Source: Cohaesibacter gelatinilyticus
Lineage (GTDB): Bacteria > Pseudomonadota > Alphaproteobacteria > Rhizobiales > Cohaesibacteraceae
DNA length: 64,000 nucleotides
NCBI RefSeq assembly: GCF_900215605.1
Contig: NZ_OBEL01000001.1
Coordinates: 806,001-870,000 of the forward strand
Direction: 5' to 3'
The notes under the pieces are model-generated. The model saw nothing but the letters and a program-made list of their open reading frames with translations. It was not told the origin of the DNA and made no database searches. A program made the translations under genes and the position numbers. Every line of letters begins with the position of its first letter. The first letter of the stretch is position 1. Below, in pieces: positions 8,255-16,572 of the stretch.

Positions 8255-9295
8255 TTATTGTGCTGCCACAGTATGAGGAGAGGGACTACGGGCAGCGGGT
8301 CCTAACTGGGCTCCGCGCTGTTTGAAACAGCGGCGTGAAAACAAAATGGTGTGATTGCGGGCATTAAGGCCAACCTGGCAATTGAGGCGATCAATCACGC
8401 ACTTGGCTTCCTCACGACTGGAGGAATGCACCATGCAATAAAGGTTATACGGCCAACGACCTTCATGACGATTGCGTCGGTAGCAAAGACTGACACCGGG
8501 ATCTCGCGCCAGCTTGGGTGCAATTTGATCAACCATATCATCGGCGATATCCCACACAACCATGGCATTGGACTTGAAACCGACGCGCCGATGAAGAACA
8601 ACACAGCCAAACCGGCGAATGATCTTGCCTTCAAGCAGATCGGTAAGGCGACCAATCACACGAGCTTCGGTCCAGCCCAGTGTCTTTGCAAGTTCCATAT
8701 AGGGACGTCCGACCAGAGGAAGGCCATCTTCCAAGGCGCCCAGTAGAATGCGATCTTCCGGTTGAATGCAGGACATATCAGCTTCTTCGGCGCGAACAAC
8801 CTTGGTATGGCTGCGATTGGGGCGAATGCTGAAGCCGAGATCCAGATGATAGGCTTGCTCCAAGCGGAAGGGATAAACCTGATAACCGGTAGTGGCCTCG
8901 ATATCAGCCAGTATCTGATCAACATTCTGCCGGTCAGACGCAGTGACAACGAACCAAAGATTGAGTTCATTCTCGCGTTCATAGTTATGGTTCACACCGG
9001 CAAATGAGGATATGCTGGCCGCAATTTCGTCCACCTGGTCGATTGGGACGGCCATCGCGGCCAGCACGCTGGCACCAATTGTATTCGGTGCCAGAATTGT
9101 ACCGATCCGGGAAAGAATTCGTTGTTCTTTCAGCGCTTTGTAGCGCTCAAGAACATAAGATTCCCGAACATCGTTTTGTTTTGCAATAACGGAGAAGGGC
9201 CGTGGCACCAGAGGGAAATTCCGTTGCCAATCATCGACAATGGCCATATCCAGCTCATCAAGCTCCGCGAAAGCTCCTGTTGCCACATTGCTCAT
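8255..9295 (-). CDS. nirDL: NirDL, fused siroheme decarboxylase
   Basis: A 346-aa fusion of two siroheme decarboxylase subunits. The N-terminal half is NirD-like: a winged helix (LDMAIVDDWQRNFPLVPRPF), then VNHNYERENELNLWFVV. The C-terminal half is NirL-like: a winged helix (EDRILLGALEDGLPLVGRPY), then SLCYRRNRHEGRWPYNLYCMVHS. Such NirD-L fusions are known from several denitrifiers; other species keep the two genes separate. A tail of about 25 residues rich in Arg, Ala, Pro and Ser follows. I chose ATG 9295, with TAGGAG at proper spacing, over GTG 9304, which would overlap the ribosome-binding site. It starts 11 bp after the nirF stop. Confidence 0.9.
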   Translation of the reverse strand: MSNVATGAFAELDELDMAIVDDWQRNFPLVPRPFSVIAKQNDVRESYVLERYKALKEQRILSRIGTILAPNTIGASVLAAMAVPIDQVDEIAASISSFAGVNHNYERENELNLWFVVTASDRQNVDQILADIEATTGYQVYPFRLEQAYHLDLGFSIRPNRSHTKVVRAEEADMSCIQPEDRILLGALEDGLPLVGRPYMELAKTLGWTEARVIGRLTDLLEGKIIRRFGCVVLHRRVGFKSNAMVVWDIADDMVDQIAPKLARDPGVSLCYRRNRHEGRWPYNLYCMVHSSSREEAKCVIDRLNCQVGLNARNHTILFSRRCFKQRGAQLGPAARSPSPHTVAAQ

Positions 9296-9306
9296 CTCAA
9301 CCACTC

Positions 9307-10509
9307 CTATAGCCCGATTTTATGTGCGCGGGCTGTGAAGAAGATGCCGCTTGGTTTTTTGGCAGGCAAGGAGCTGACTTTCTTCAAGGTCTGCGTATCA
9401 TAAACCTGAACCTCATCCGCGCCGCGAACACTCATCCAGACCTCATGGCCACGGGGGGTGAATTCCATATGCAGAACGGCAGGGCCGGGTTTGAGGGTTT
9501 TGATGATTTTACGGCTTGGCAAATCTATCACTTGAATGGTGTCATTTTTCGGAGGGGCAAAATTCACCCAGATCTGCCGGCCATCAGGTCGAGCCATGGC
9601 AAATACAGGCTGGCCATAAACCTCGATGCGATCGGTCTCGGTAAAGCTGTTGCTGTCCATCAGCAAAACTTCATGGCGACCAATAGCTGGCAGCACAAAC
9701 TGGCCAGATGCCTTCGCCCATCCTTCCAGATGCGGCATCTTATAGACGGGTAGCTTCTTCTCGCCTTTGCCATACCCTTTCAGGATGCGCTCGCCTTTGA
9801 GCTCAGTCGCCCAAAGGTCAATATGGCTCAAACCGTCTTCGCCAAACAAGCCGGTGATGTAATGACGGCCATCACCGGTTACCAGAGCGTCATATGGATA
9901 TTCGCCCATATTCGGGATTTTCTGGACTTCAGGTTTGTTGCCTCTGGAAAAATCTGCAATCCAGGTCTCGCCAGCATCCCATAGAGTGAAGACGAATTTG
10001 CGACCAGGCAGGTCGACAAGGCCAACAGTCTTGGATAAAGCATCATCCTTGCCATATTTGGCTGGAAGGTCAGCTACCAGCTCCAACGTCTCAGCGTCAA
10101 AGACTTTCACGCCACCTGGCTCATAATTGGAAACAGCAATCAGCTTGCCATCGTCAGAAATTGCGCCACCAATGGAGTTCCCACCTTGTACGATGCGTTT
10201 GACGATTTCGCCCTTCAGCATGTCAATCTTGGTCAGGCCGCCATCACGTCCAAAGATATAGGCATACCTCTCATCGCGGGAGTAAACGGCAGAGGCGTGG
10301 GAGATATCACCCAATCCTTCAACACGCTTCAATGTCGTGCGACTAGTGGTTTCAACAATCAGAATGGACCCCGTTGCTCGTTCAATGATCAAACCAAGAT
10401 CACCGGTGCCTCGCAGCATCTCCTCGGCAGATGCACCAGCTGAGCCAAGCATGATAGGAGCGCTCACTGCGCAAACCATTGCAATATTTGAAAGGAATGA
10501 CTTGCTCAT
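9307..10509 (-). CDS. nirF: NirF, heme d1 biosynthesis beta-propeller protein
   Basis: A periplasmic propeller protein of 400 aa, related to the d1 domain of NirS and NirN but without a heme c domain. NirF is required late in heme d1 synthesis and binds dihydro-heme d1. A signal peptide with an AGASAEE cleavage region covers about residues 1-29; it has no lipobox, so this NirF is likely soluble rather than a lipoprotein. Repeated propeller strands (ISDDGKLIAVSNYEPGGVKVFD, VRGADEVQVYDTQTL) fill the rest. Its ATG overlaps the nirC stop (ATGA), indicating coupling. Confidence 0.92.
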   Translation of the reverse strand: MSKSFLSNIAMVCAVSAPIMLGSAGASAEEMLRGTGDLGLIIERATGSILIVETTSRTTLKRVEGLGDISHASAVYSRDERYAYIFGRDGGLTKIDMLKGEIVKRIVQGGNSIGGAISDDGKLIAVSNYEPGGVKVFDAETLELVADLPAKYGKDDALSKTVGLVDLPGRKFVFTLWDAGETWIADFSRGNKPEVQKIPNMGEYPYDALVTGDGRHYITGLFGEDGLSHIDLWATELKGERILKGYGKGEKKLPVYKMPHLEGWAKASGQFVLPAIGRHEVLLMDSNSFTETDRIEVYGQPVFAMARPDGRQIWVNFAPPKNDTIQVIDLPSRKIIKTLKPGPAVLHMEFTPRGHEVWMSVRGADEVQVYDTQTLKKVSSLPAKKPSGIFFTARAHKIGL

Positions 10510-10859
10510 TCGATGTTTCCTTCTTTCAAAGCCTTGGCAATCTGTTTGGCTTGCGCCTCATCCAGAATTCCGCGCCAGGGCGGCATCGCAGTATCTGGTA
10601 TGCCGTCCAGAATGATTTCTTCCAAAGTCTCCAGATCGAAGTGATCCAGATTTTCCTTCAGCAAGGGGCGACCGAGGCCACCTTTCAGGCTGAGGCCATG
10701 GCAAGCCCCGCAATCCTGACGAACGAATTCGGACATTTCCGAATGCGTTTCGAAGTCATATTCACCCGCTTGAGCAGCGGAGAAGATAAAAGCAGAAGCT
10801 ATGCAAAGGCCGATTATCAGTCCGGCCTTGGCCAGCATTGCGACAAAAGGCTTAGCCAT
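10506..10859 (-). CDS. nirC: NirC, periplasmic c-type cytochrome
   Basis: A small monoheme cytochrome c of 117 aa with a signal peptide (cleavage near AAQA31) and heme motif CGACH at residues 50-54. The likely axial Met is in DTAMPPW. NirC proteins donate electrons to cytochrome cd1 nitrite reductase or help in d1 maturation. I start at ATG 10859, which overlaps the end of nirE by 8 bp; longer readings run back into nirE. It is coupled to nirF by an ATGA overlap. Confidence 0.88.
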   Translation of the reverse strand: MAKPFVAMLAKAGLIIGLCIASAFIFSAAQAGEYDFETHSEMSEFVRQDCGACHGLSLKGGLGRPLLKENLDHFDLETLEEIILDGIPDTAMPPWRGILDEAQAKQIAKALKEGNIE

Positions 10860-11640
10860 GAGCTGCCTCCTTTGCAGGAGTAGCGATGGGAGTGCCTTCG
10901 TCGACATGTAATTGACCGGTAAAGGAGGCAACTTCGCCGATGATGAACAGGGTAGGAGCTTTCAGTTCAGCTTGTTTTGCTACTTGATGAATGCTGCGTA
11001 AATCAGCCAGCACATGACGTTCATCCTTGGTTGTACCCTTGGAGATGGCCAGAACCGGGATGTCTGCTCGCATGCCATTCGCAATCAGTTCACGAGAGAT
11101 CTGCTCGATCGCTGCCAGACCCATATAAACCACCAACGTGGTGGCCTCATCGGCAAGGCTGGACCAGTTCAGATCCAGAGGAACATCATTGCGACAATGG
11201 CCGGTGACATAGCGCACACCGGTTGCCATACCCCGATGGGTAAGAGGGACATGCAGACTGGTAGAGCAGCCTTGCGCTGCTGTAATGCCCGGCACCACCT
11301 CAAAGGGAATACCAGCCTCCACCAGACGTTGTGCTTCTTCCGACCCACGGCCAAAAATAAAAGGGTCGCCACCTTTCAAGCGAACAATTGTCGTTGCTTT
11401 GTGCGCATGCTCAACCAACAATTCATTGATGCCTTCTTGTGGCACCATGTGATGTTTGGGAGCTTTGCCAACTGGTACCAGAACAGCATCTTTGGGAACC
11501 AGCTCCATAATTTCATCTGAGACCAGACGATCATAAATAACCACCTCGGCAGACTGCAGGCAGCGCAAGGCTTTTACGGTCAGGAGGTCTGGGTCTCCTG
11601 GGCCTGCGCCAATCAGAAATACTTTGCCTGTTTTTTCCAT
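10852..11640 (-). CDS. nirE: NirE, uroporphyrinogen-III C-methyltransferase
   Basis: A SAM-dependent uroporphyrinogen III C2,C7-methyltransferase of 262 aa (CobA/SUMT family) that makes precorrin-2 as the first committed step toward siroheme and heme d1. Motifs seen are VFLIGAGPGDPDLLTVKA, IYDRLVS, VRLKGGDPFIFGRGSEE, PGITAAQGCS, HRG and VVYMGL. The ATG at 11640 has GGAGAG upstream. It is first in the nir operon, so the CobA-type enzyme is dedicated to heme d1 here (named NirE in such clusters). A Dnr-type box lies about 277 bp upstream, implying a long leader or an unseen second promoter. Confidence 0.92.
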   Translation of the reverse strand: MEKTGKVFLIGAGPGDPDLLTVKALRCLQSAEVVIYDRLVSDEIMELVPKDAVLVPVGKAPKHHMVPQEGINELLVEHAHKATTIVRLKGGDPFIFGRGSEEAQRLVEAGIPFEVVPGITAAQGCSTSLHVPLTHRGMATGVRYVTGHCRNDVPLDLNWSSLADEATTLVVYMGLAAIEQISRELIANGMRADIPVLAISKGTTKDERHVLADLRSIHQVAKQAELKAPTLFIIGEVASFTGQLHVDEGTPIATPAKEAAHG

Positions 11641-12194
11641 AAGGTCTCTCCGGGCGGTCGTTTGGTCTGGTCCTGTCAGTCTGATCGCATTCGGCGTTTG
11701 AGCAATTGACCAAAGCCAAAAACAATCTATGGAATGAATATTTTTACTCACTCCAGAGCAGAGGATTTAGAAAGGTGCACATATCTGGAAAGGCTTGTTC
11801 AGCATCACTCGAATAAATGAGTGAAGAATCACAAGTGAGGAAGATTTGGACCTTTGCAGACAGTGGTATTGGTCCTCTGTCTGGCTAAAGCATTCAAATA
11901 TCGGGCTCTTCTTACATTGACTTTGGTCAAGATTTTTTCTTGCTCTCTGTAACAGTATGCAAACAAAGGAAAATTTAGCTGATATTGGTTGTATGAATGA
12001 GTTTTTTATGACTATAAATTTCATGAATGAAAGTAACTTTCTTTTTTTGTTATATTTTATTTTATTTTTCTTATTGTTATTTTATTTTTGGTTTTTTAGT
12101 TTCATCTATATTTGTGAATACTTTGTTTGCGGGTGATTGATAGTGGTTGAAGTTTGAAATTGGAATGAATGATGAGAACGGGAAAGAGCAGTAA
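11641..12194. other. Divergent nirE/nnrS regulatory region
   Basis: This 554-bp region separates the leftward nir operon from rightward nnrS. It contains the perfect palindromic Dnr-type site at 11917-11930 and a long, strongly strand-asymmetric AT tract at about 12,043-12,110, almost purely T with few C or G on the + strand. No reading frame in it looks coding. The single box could serve both directions. Confidence 0.6.
11917..11930. promoter_or_regulatory. Dnr/NnrR-type operator of the nir operon
   Basis: TTGACTTTGGTCAA is an inverted repeat TTGAC-N4-GTCAA of the FNR/Dnr/NnrR class. Alphaproteobacterial denitrification genes are classically controlled by such sites, bound by NO-responsive Crp-family activators. 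The likely regulator is encoded at 21883-22599. Confidence 0.8.
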
Positions 12195-13406
12195 ATGAAC
12201 CATAAAATGCAGCGATCATCGATCCCCGTCGTATTGACGGAAGGGTTCCGGTTTTTCTTTCTATTTTCCAGTATGTTTGGCCTTCTTAGTATTTCTGCGT
12301 GGTTGATCAGTCTATACATGGAGGATGGTGTCTTTTCTTTCCTGACGCCGAAGCTGGCCATGGCGGCGACTGGTTGGCATGCCCATGAAATGATCTATGG
12401 GTATGCTGTAGGAGTGGTGTCTGGCTTCTTTTTGACGGCTGTCCCAAACTGGACCAAAACAGAGCCAGCCAAGGCGGCTTATATAGCTACAATTGGAATG
12501 GTCTGGTTAGCTGGTCGCTTGGTCATGTGGTGGTCGGATCTCTTGCCTGCCGAATTTGTGGCGACTATTGACCTTGTTTTCCTACCTCCGCTTCTAGTGC
12601 GTCTCATCATTCAAATGCGCAACAATCCGCAGCCCCATAACTTGATTTTCATGGGGCTTCTTGGCTTGCTTTGGATGTCCAATCTGCTTTGCCACTTGGA
12701 ATGGATGGGCTGGGCTGATGAGACCGCACAGACAGGCCTTCGAGTTGGTCTCTTCACTGTTGGCATGATGATCTTTGTACTCGGTGGCCGAGTTGTGCCA
12801 GCCTTCACACGCAATGCTCTGCGCCGGATGGAGGTGAGTGAGGACGAGCTGCCTGATACTCATCCGATGGCCAATAAACTGGCTCTGCTCACAACAGGAA
12901 TGTTCACGTTTGCACTCTTTTTCCCTGTACCTGAATCTGTGCTGGGAATATTGGCCTTGCTGGCGGCGATGGCAAATGCGTGGCGTTTTTCTGGTTGGAA
13001 GGGGTTGTCCATCCTTGGTCACCCGATTCTCTGGAGTCTGCATTTGGGTTACACCATGCTGATTCTGGCCTATGCCTTTTATGGCTTGGCTCTGTTAACC
13101 GGAGTTGCGATGGAGAGTGCAGCGCTTCACATCCTCGCCATAGGTGCTGTTGGTTGCATGACGTTGGCTATCATGTCGCGTGCATCATTGGGACACACCG
13201 GACGTCCGCTGACGGTGCGGCCGATACTCGGTGTAGCCTATCTTCTGGTGGCTGTTTCCGCTCTGACAAGAGCAGTTCTGCCTGGTTTGATGCCTGATTC
13301 CTACGATCTTTGGATCTATCTGAGTGCGGGGCTATGGTTGGCAGCTTTCGCAATTTTCGTAATCGCCTATTTCCCGATTCTGACCCGCCCCAGACTACAA
13401 AAATAA
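12195..13406 (+). CDS. nnrS: NnrS family heme-Cu membrane protein
   Basis: A polytopic membrane protein of 403 aa with about 12 hydrophobic segments. NnrS binds heme and copper and protects cells against NO-derived damage; it is a frequent member of NnrR/Dnr regulons. Conserved family features are EGFRFFFLFSSMFG near the N-terminus, GWHAHEMIYGYA, the His of NLLCHLEW, GGRVVPAFTRN, and MTLAIMSRASLGHTGRPL near the C-terminus. It is the first rightward gene after the divergent nir promoter and is followed after 162 bp by norC, which has its own Dnr box, so it is probably a separate unit. Confidence 0.92.
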   Translation: MNHKMQRSSIPVVLTEGFRFFFLFSSMFGLLSISAWLISLYMEDGVFSFLTPKLAMAATGWHAHEMIYGYAVGVVSGFFLTAVPNWTKTEPAKAAYIATIGMVWLAGRLVMWWSDLLPAEFVATIDLVFLPPLLVRLIIQMRNNPQPHNLIFMGLLGLLWMSNLLCHLEWMGWADETAQTGLRVGLFTVGMMIFVLGGRVVPAFTRNALRRMEVSEDELPDTHPMANKLALLTTGMFTFALFFPVPESVLGILALLAAMANAWRFSGWKGLSILGHPILWSLHLGYTMLILAYAFYGLALLTGVAMESAALHILAIGAVGCMTLAIMSRASLGHTGRPLTVRPILGVAYLLVAVSALTRAVLPGLMPDSYDLWIYLSAGLWLAAFAIFVIAYFPILTRPRLQK

Positions 13407-13489
13407 GGTTGGAAAACTTGCTGTTCTTCATTGGAAAATATGAAGGATAACAATTGGTTGATATGGAAAAACCCAAGAAATACAAAAGA

Positions 13490-13503
13490 TTGACGTTGGT
13501 CAA
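13490..13503 (+). promoter_or_regulatory. Dnr/NnrR-type operator of the nor operon
   Basis: TTGACGTTGGTCAA, an inverted repeat of the same type as the nir site, lies 66 bp upstream of the norC start. This spacing fits activation at a site around -41 with a short leader. Confidence 0.8.
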
Positions 13504-13568
13504 GGGGAGGGCGGTGCCTTCCCCTTAGTCTTTTCCATGTTGGGAATTATCCCTCGCTGGAGGGCGTT

Positions 13569-14021
13569 ATGAGCGAAATGATGACGAAGTCCAAGGCCCG
13601 CAATATCTTCTACGGCGGCTCCTTGTTCTTCTTTATAATCTTCATTGGACTGACCGCGCAGAGCCATCTTTATGTTCTGAACGAGTCATCAAACAATGAT
13701 CAATTGAGCGAATCTGTGGTTCGCGGAAAACATGTGTGGGAGAAGCACTCCTGCATCAACTGTCATACCATTTTGGGTGAGGGAGCATACTTCGCTCCTG
13801 AAGTCGGGAACGTATTTGTTCGCTATGGCGGCAAGGACGATCCTGAGGGAGCCAAAGAATCCATCAAGGAATGGATGAAGGCTCAACCAACCGGTATCGA
13901 AGGGCGTCGTCAGATGCCTCAGTTCAACCTCTCTGAGGAAGAACTGGATGATCTTGCAAACTTCCTGGAGTGGACCAGCAAGATTGATACCCAGGGCTGG
14001 CCACCAAATGAAGCCGGCTAA
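13569..14021 (+). CDS. norC: NorC, nitric oxide reductase cytochrome c subunit
   Basis: The membrane-anchored cytochrome c subunit (150 aa) of cNor. It accepts electrons from periplasmic carriers and passes them to NorB for reduction of NO to N2O. One N-terminal anchor (IFYGGSLFFFIIFIGLTA) is followed by heme motif CINCH at residues 62-66, then GEGAYFAPEVGNV and the Met-ligand region RRQMPQFNL, all typical of NorC. ATG at 13569 has GGAGGG upstream. It starts the norCBQDEF operon, 66 bp after the Dnr box. Confidence 0.96.
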   Translation: MSEMMTKSKARNIFYGGSLFFFIIFIGLTAQSHLYVLNESSNNDQLSESVVRGKHVWEKHSCINCHTILGEGAYFAPEVGNVFVRYGGKDDPEGAKESIKEWMKAQPTGIEGRRQMPQFNLSEEELDDLANFLEWTSKIDTQGWPPNEAG

Positions 14022-14040
14022 GGGACAAGGAGACTAAGCT

Positions 14041-15387
14041 ATGAAATATTCAAGTCAAAAAGTCGCCTTGTGGTACTTTATCGTTGCAATGGTTCTCTTT
14101 GCAGCGCAGGTGACATTCGGTCTGTTGGCTGGTTACATCTATGTAGCTCCGAACTTCCTGTCGGAACTCGTGCCATTCAACATCGTACGCATGATCCATA
14201 CGAACGCATTGATCGTGTGGCTGATATGCGGTTTCTTCGGGGCAGCTTACTATCTGATCCCGGAAGAGGCAGAGCGCGAAATCCATTCTGTCAAACTGGC
14301 CTATATCCAGCTTGTAATCTGGGTCGTTGGTTCCGCAGGTGCGGTTATCTCCTACCTGTTTGGTGTTCACGAAGGCCGTGAGTTCCTGGAACAGCCACTG
14401 TGGGTGAAACTCGGTATCGTCGTTGCTGCATTGATGTTCTTGTACAACATCTCCATGACTGTGCTGCAAGGTCGCAAAACCACCATCACCAACGTTCTGT
14501 TGTTGGGCTTGTGGGGGTTGGCTGTCTTCTTCCTGTTCGCATTCTACAACCCGGGTAACCTGGCGCTGGACAAAATGTACTGGTGGTATGTTGTTCACCT
14601 TTGGGTGGAAGGCGTCTGGGAACTGATCATGGTTTCCATCCTTGGCTTCCTGTTGCTGAAACTGACCGGTGTGGACCGCGAAGTGATCGACAAGTGGATC
14701 TATGCCATCGCCGCACTGGCACTCTTCTCTGGTGTGCTGGGAACGGGTCACCATTACTACTGGATTGGTACCCCTGGTTATTGGCAGTGGATCGGTTCCA
14801 TCTTCTCCACCCTCGAAGTGGCTCCATTCTTCGCAATGGTTGTGTTCTCCTTCGTCATGGTGTGGAAGGGTCGTCGCGACCATCCGAACAAAGCTGCGGT
14901 CCTCTGGGCTCTCGGCTGCGCAACCCTTGCATTCTTCGGTGCTGGTGTCTGGGGCTTCCTGCATACCCTGTCAAGCGTGAACTATCTGACGCATGGCACG
15001 CAGGTTACTCCTGCTCACGGTCACTTGGCATTCTTCGGTGCCTATGTGTCCCTGAACCTGGCGATTATCAGTTATGCAATGCCAATCCTTCTGAAGCGTG
15101 AGCCTTACAATCAGGTCCTGAACATGATCAGTTTCTGGATGATGACTAGTGGTATGGCATTCATGACATTCGTACTGACCTTTGCCGGCGTTGTTCAAAC
15201 GCATCTGCAGCGCGTCATGGGCGAATACTTCATGGACGTACAGGATCAGCTCGTATTCTTCTACTGGATGCGTCTTGGTTCTGGTGTGGTTGTTGTTCTT
15301 GGTGCCTTGCTGTTCATCTATGCAATGGCTCGTCCTCAGAAAGAGCTCATCGAAGCTGGATCTGAAGAAGCAGCACCTGCTGAATAA
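14041..15387 (+). CDS. norB: NorB, nitric oxide reductase catalytic subunit
   Basis: The 448-aa heme b/b3-FeB subunit of cNor, a member of the heme-copper oxidase superfamily with about 12 membrane helices, reducing NO to N2O. The six His ligands of low-spin heme b, heme b3 and FeB are accounted for in IVRMIHTNALIVW, VVHLWVEGVWE, GHHYYWIG and ALINLAI-like HGHLAFFGAYVSLNLA regions. The conserved Glu of WVEGVWE is present. A strong AAGGAG precedes the ATG, 19 bp after norC. A long hairpin follows the stop codon. Confidence 0.96.
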   Translation: MKYSSQKVALWYFIVAMVLFAAQVTFGLLAGYIYVAPNFLSELVPFNIVRMIHTNALIVWLICGFFGAAYYLIPEEAEREIHSVKLAYIQLVIWVVGSAGAVISYLFGVHEGREFLEQPLWVKLGIVVAALMFLYNISMTVLQGRKTTITNVLLLGLWGLAVFFLFAFYNPGNLALDKMYWWYVVHLWVEGVWELIMVSILGFLLLKLTGVDREVIDKWIYAIAALALFSGVLGTGHHYYWIGTPGYWQWIGSIFSTLEVAPFFAMVVFSFVMVWKGRRDHPNKAAVLWALGCATLAFFGAGVWGFLHTLSSVNYLTHGTQVTPAHGHLAFFGAYVSLNLAIISYAMPILLKREPYNQVLNMISFWMMTSGMAFMTFVLTFAGVVQTHLQRVMGEYFMDVQDQLVFFYWMRLGSGVVVVLGALLFIYAMARPQKELIEAGSEEAAPAE

Positions 15388-15398
15388 GATCAAACTCC

Positions 15399-15428
15399 TT
15401 ATCTGGCCCGGTTGTCCGGGCCAGATAA
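15399..15428 (+). other. Strong intercistronic hairpin between norB and norQ
   Basis: A perfect 13-bp stem (15399-15411 with 15416-15428, core ATCTGGCCCGG) with a TTGT loop lies 12 bp after the norB stop. No T-tract follows. I infer an mRNA stabilising or processing element that could raise norCB over norQDEF expression; partial termination is the alternative. Confidence 0.7.
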
Positions 15429-15592
15429 CCCAACGAAGCCGGTTTCCGCGACCAGATCGAATGATGAAGGAAACCCAAATCAGGCTTCATTGATGGATTG
15501 CCTTTTCTGTCCATCCAGATTGATACCCAAAAAATCCGTCTGAATGATCACAAAAAGCAAGAAACACATCCCCCAATTATTGGAACATCATC

Positions 15593-16408
15593 ATGTCAAA
15601 TTCGGTCCAAAAACATGAGAATACCCCAATGAACACACTTCCATTCTATGCCGCACAAGGTGATGAAGTGTCCATCTTTGAGGCAGCCTTCAAGAACAAG
15701 ATGCCTTTGTTGCTGAAAGGTCCAACCGGTTGCGGAAAAACCCGGTTTGTGTCTCACATGGCGGCGAAGCTTGGTCTGCCACTGCATACGGTGTCTTGTC
15801 ATGATGATCTGTCTGCTGCTGATCTGACTGGTCGTTATCTTCTTCAAGGAGGCGAAACGGTTTGGTCAGATGGGCCACTTACCCGCGCAGTTCGTGAAGG
15901 CGGCATCTGCTATCTCGATGAGGTGGTTGAAGCCCGCAAGGACGTGACCGTGGTCATGCATCCGTTGACGGATGATCGCCGTATCCTGCCATTGGAACGT
16001 ACGGGCGAGTTGCTGGAAGCACCTGATAATTTCATGCTGGTGGTATCCTATAACCCTGGTTATCAGAATGTTCTAAAGACCCTCAAACCATCCACCCGCC
16101 AGCGTTTTCTGGCGTTGGAGTTCGACTTTCCAAATCCGCAACTGGAAATGCAGGTCGTAGCGCGTGAATCAGGATTGGATGAAGACCGTGTTTCGCTGTT
16201 GGTCCGCTTGGCAGCCAAGCTGCGTGATCTGAAAGGTCAGGACTTGGAAGAGGGGATCTCCACTCGTCTGCTGGTTTACTGCGCAACTCTGATTGCGTCA
16301 GGCATGAAGCTGGAAATGGCCGTGAACACTGCCATGATCGAGCCTTTGACCGATGATGAAGATGTCAAGGCGGGTCTGCGTGATCTGGTGCAAATCACCT
16401 TGGGCTAA
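15593..16408 (+). CDS. norQ: NorQ, MoxR-type AAA+ ATPase
   Basis: A 271-aa AAA+ ATPase of the MoxR/CbbQ/NorQ group. With NorD it is needed to insert the non-heme iron FeB into NorB. Walker A GPTGCGKT is at residues 43-50, Walker B is in [12 protein letters not shown], and the sensor region is VVSYNPGYQ, followed by KPSTRQRF, an arginine-finger region typical of the group. The start is uncertain: ATG 15593 lacks a strong ribosome-binding site and ATG 15629 would shorten it by 12 residues. It lies 205 bp after norB, across the hairpin. Confidence 0.93.
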   Translation: MSNSVQKHENTPMNTLPFYAAQGDEVSIFEAAFKNKMPLLLKGPTGCGKTRFVSHMAAKLGLPLHTVSCHDDLSAADLTGRYLLQGGETVWSDGPLTRAVREGGICYLDEVVEARKDVTVVMHPLTDDRRILPLERTGELLEAPDNFMLVVSYNPGYQNVLKTLKPSTRQRFLALEFDFPNPQLEMQVVARESGLDEDRVSLLVRLAAKLRDLKGQDLEEGISTRLLVYCATLIASGMKLEMAVNTAMIEPLTDDEDVKAGLRDLVQITLG

Positions 16409-16572
16409 TTCTTACTTTAGCCCCAGCTCTGACGGATGAGGGTGAACTCCTGCTCCCATCCGTCTTCGGTCCAAACAATGCTGCCAAACATCGCTGTCTC
16501 GATGAGATGAAAATACGCGGATCCTTCATGGATATGCGCCGCTATGATGGCAGATAATAACGGAGTAAGATC

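Noticed and set aside
14050-14964. 304-codon leftward open frame opposite norB
   Set aside because: It lies wholly antisense to norB and has a His/Gln/Asp-rich composition without motifs, as expected for a mirror frame of a membrane-protein gene.
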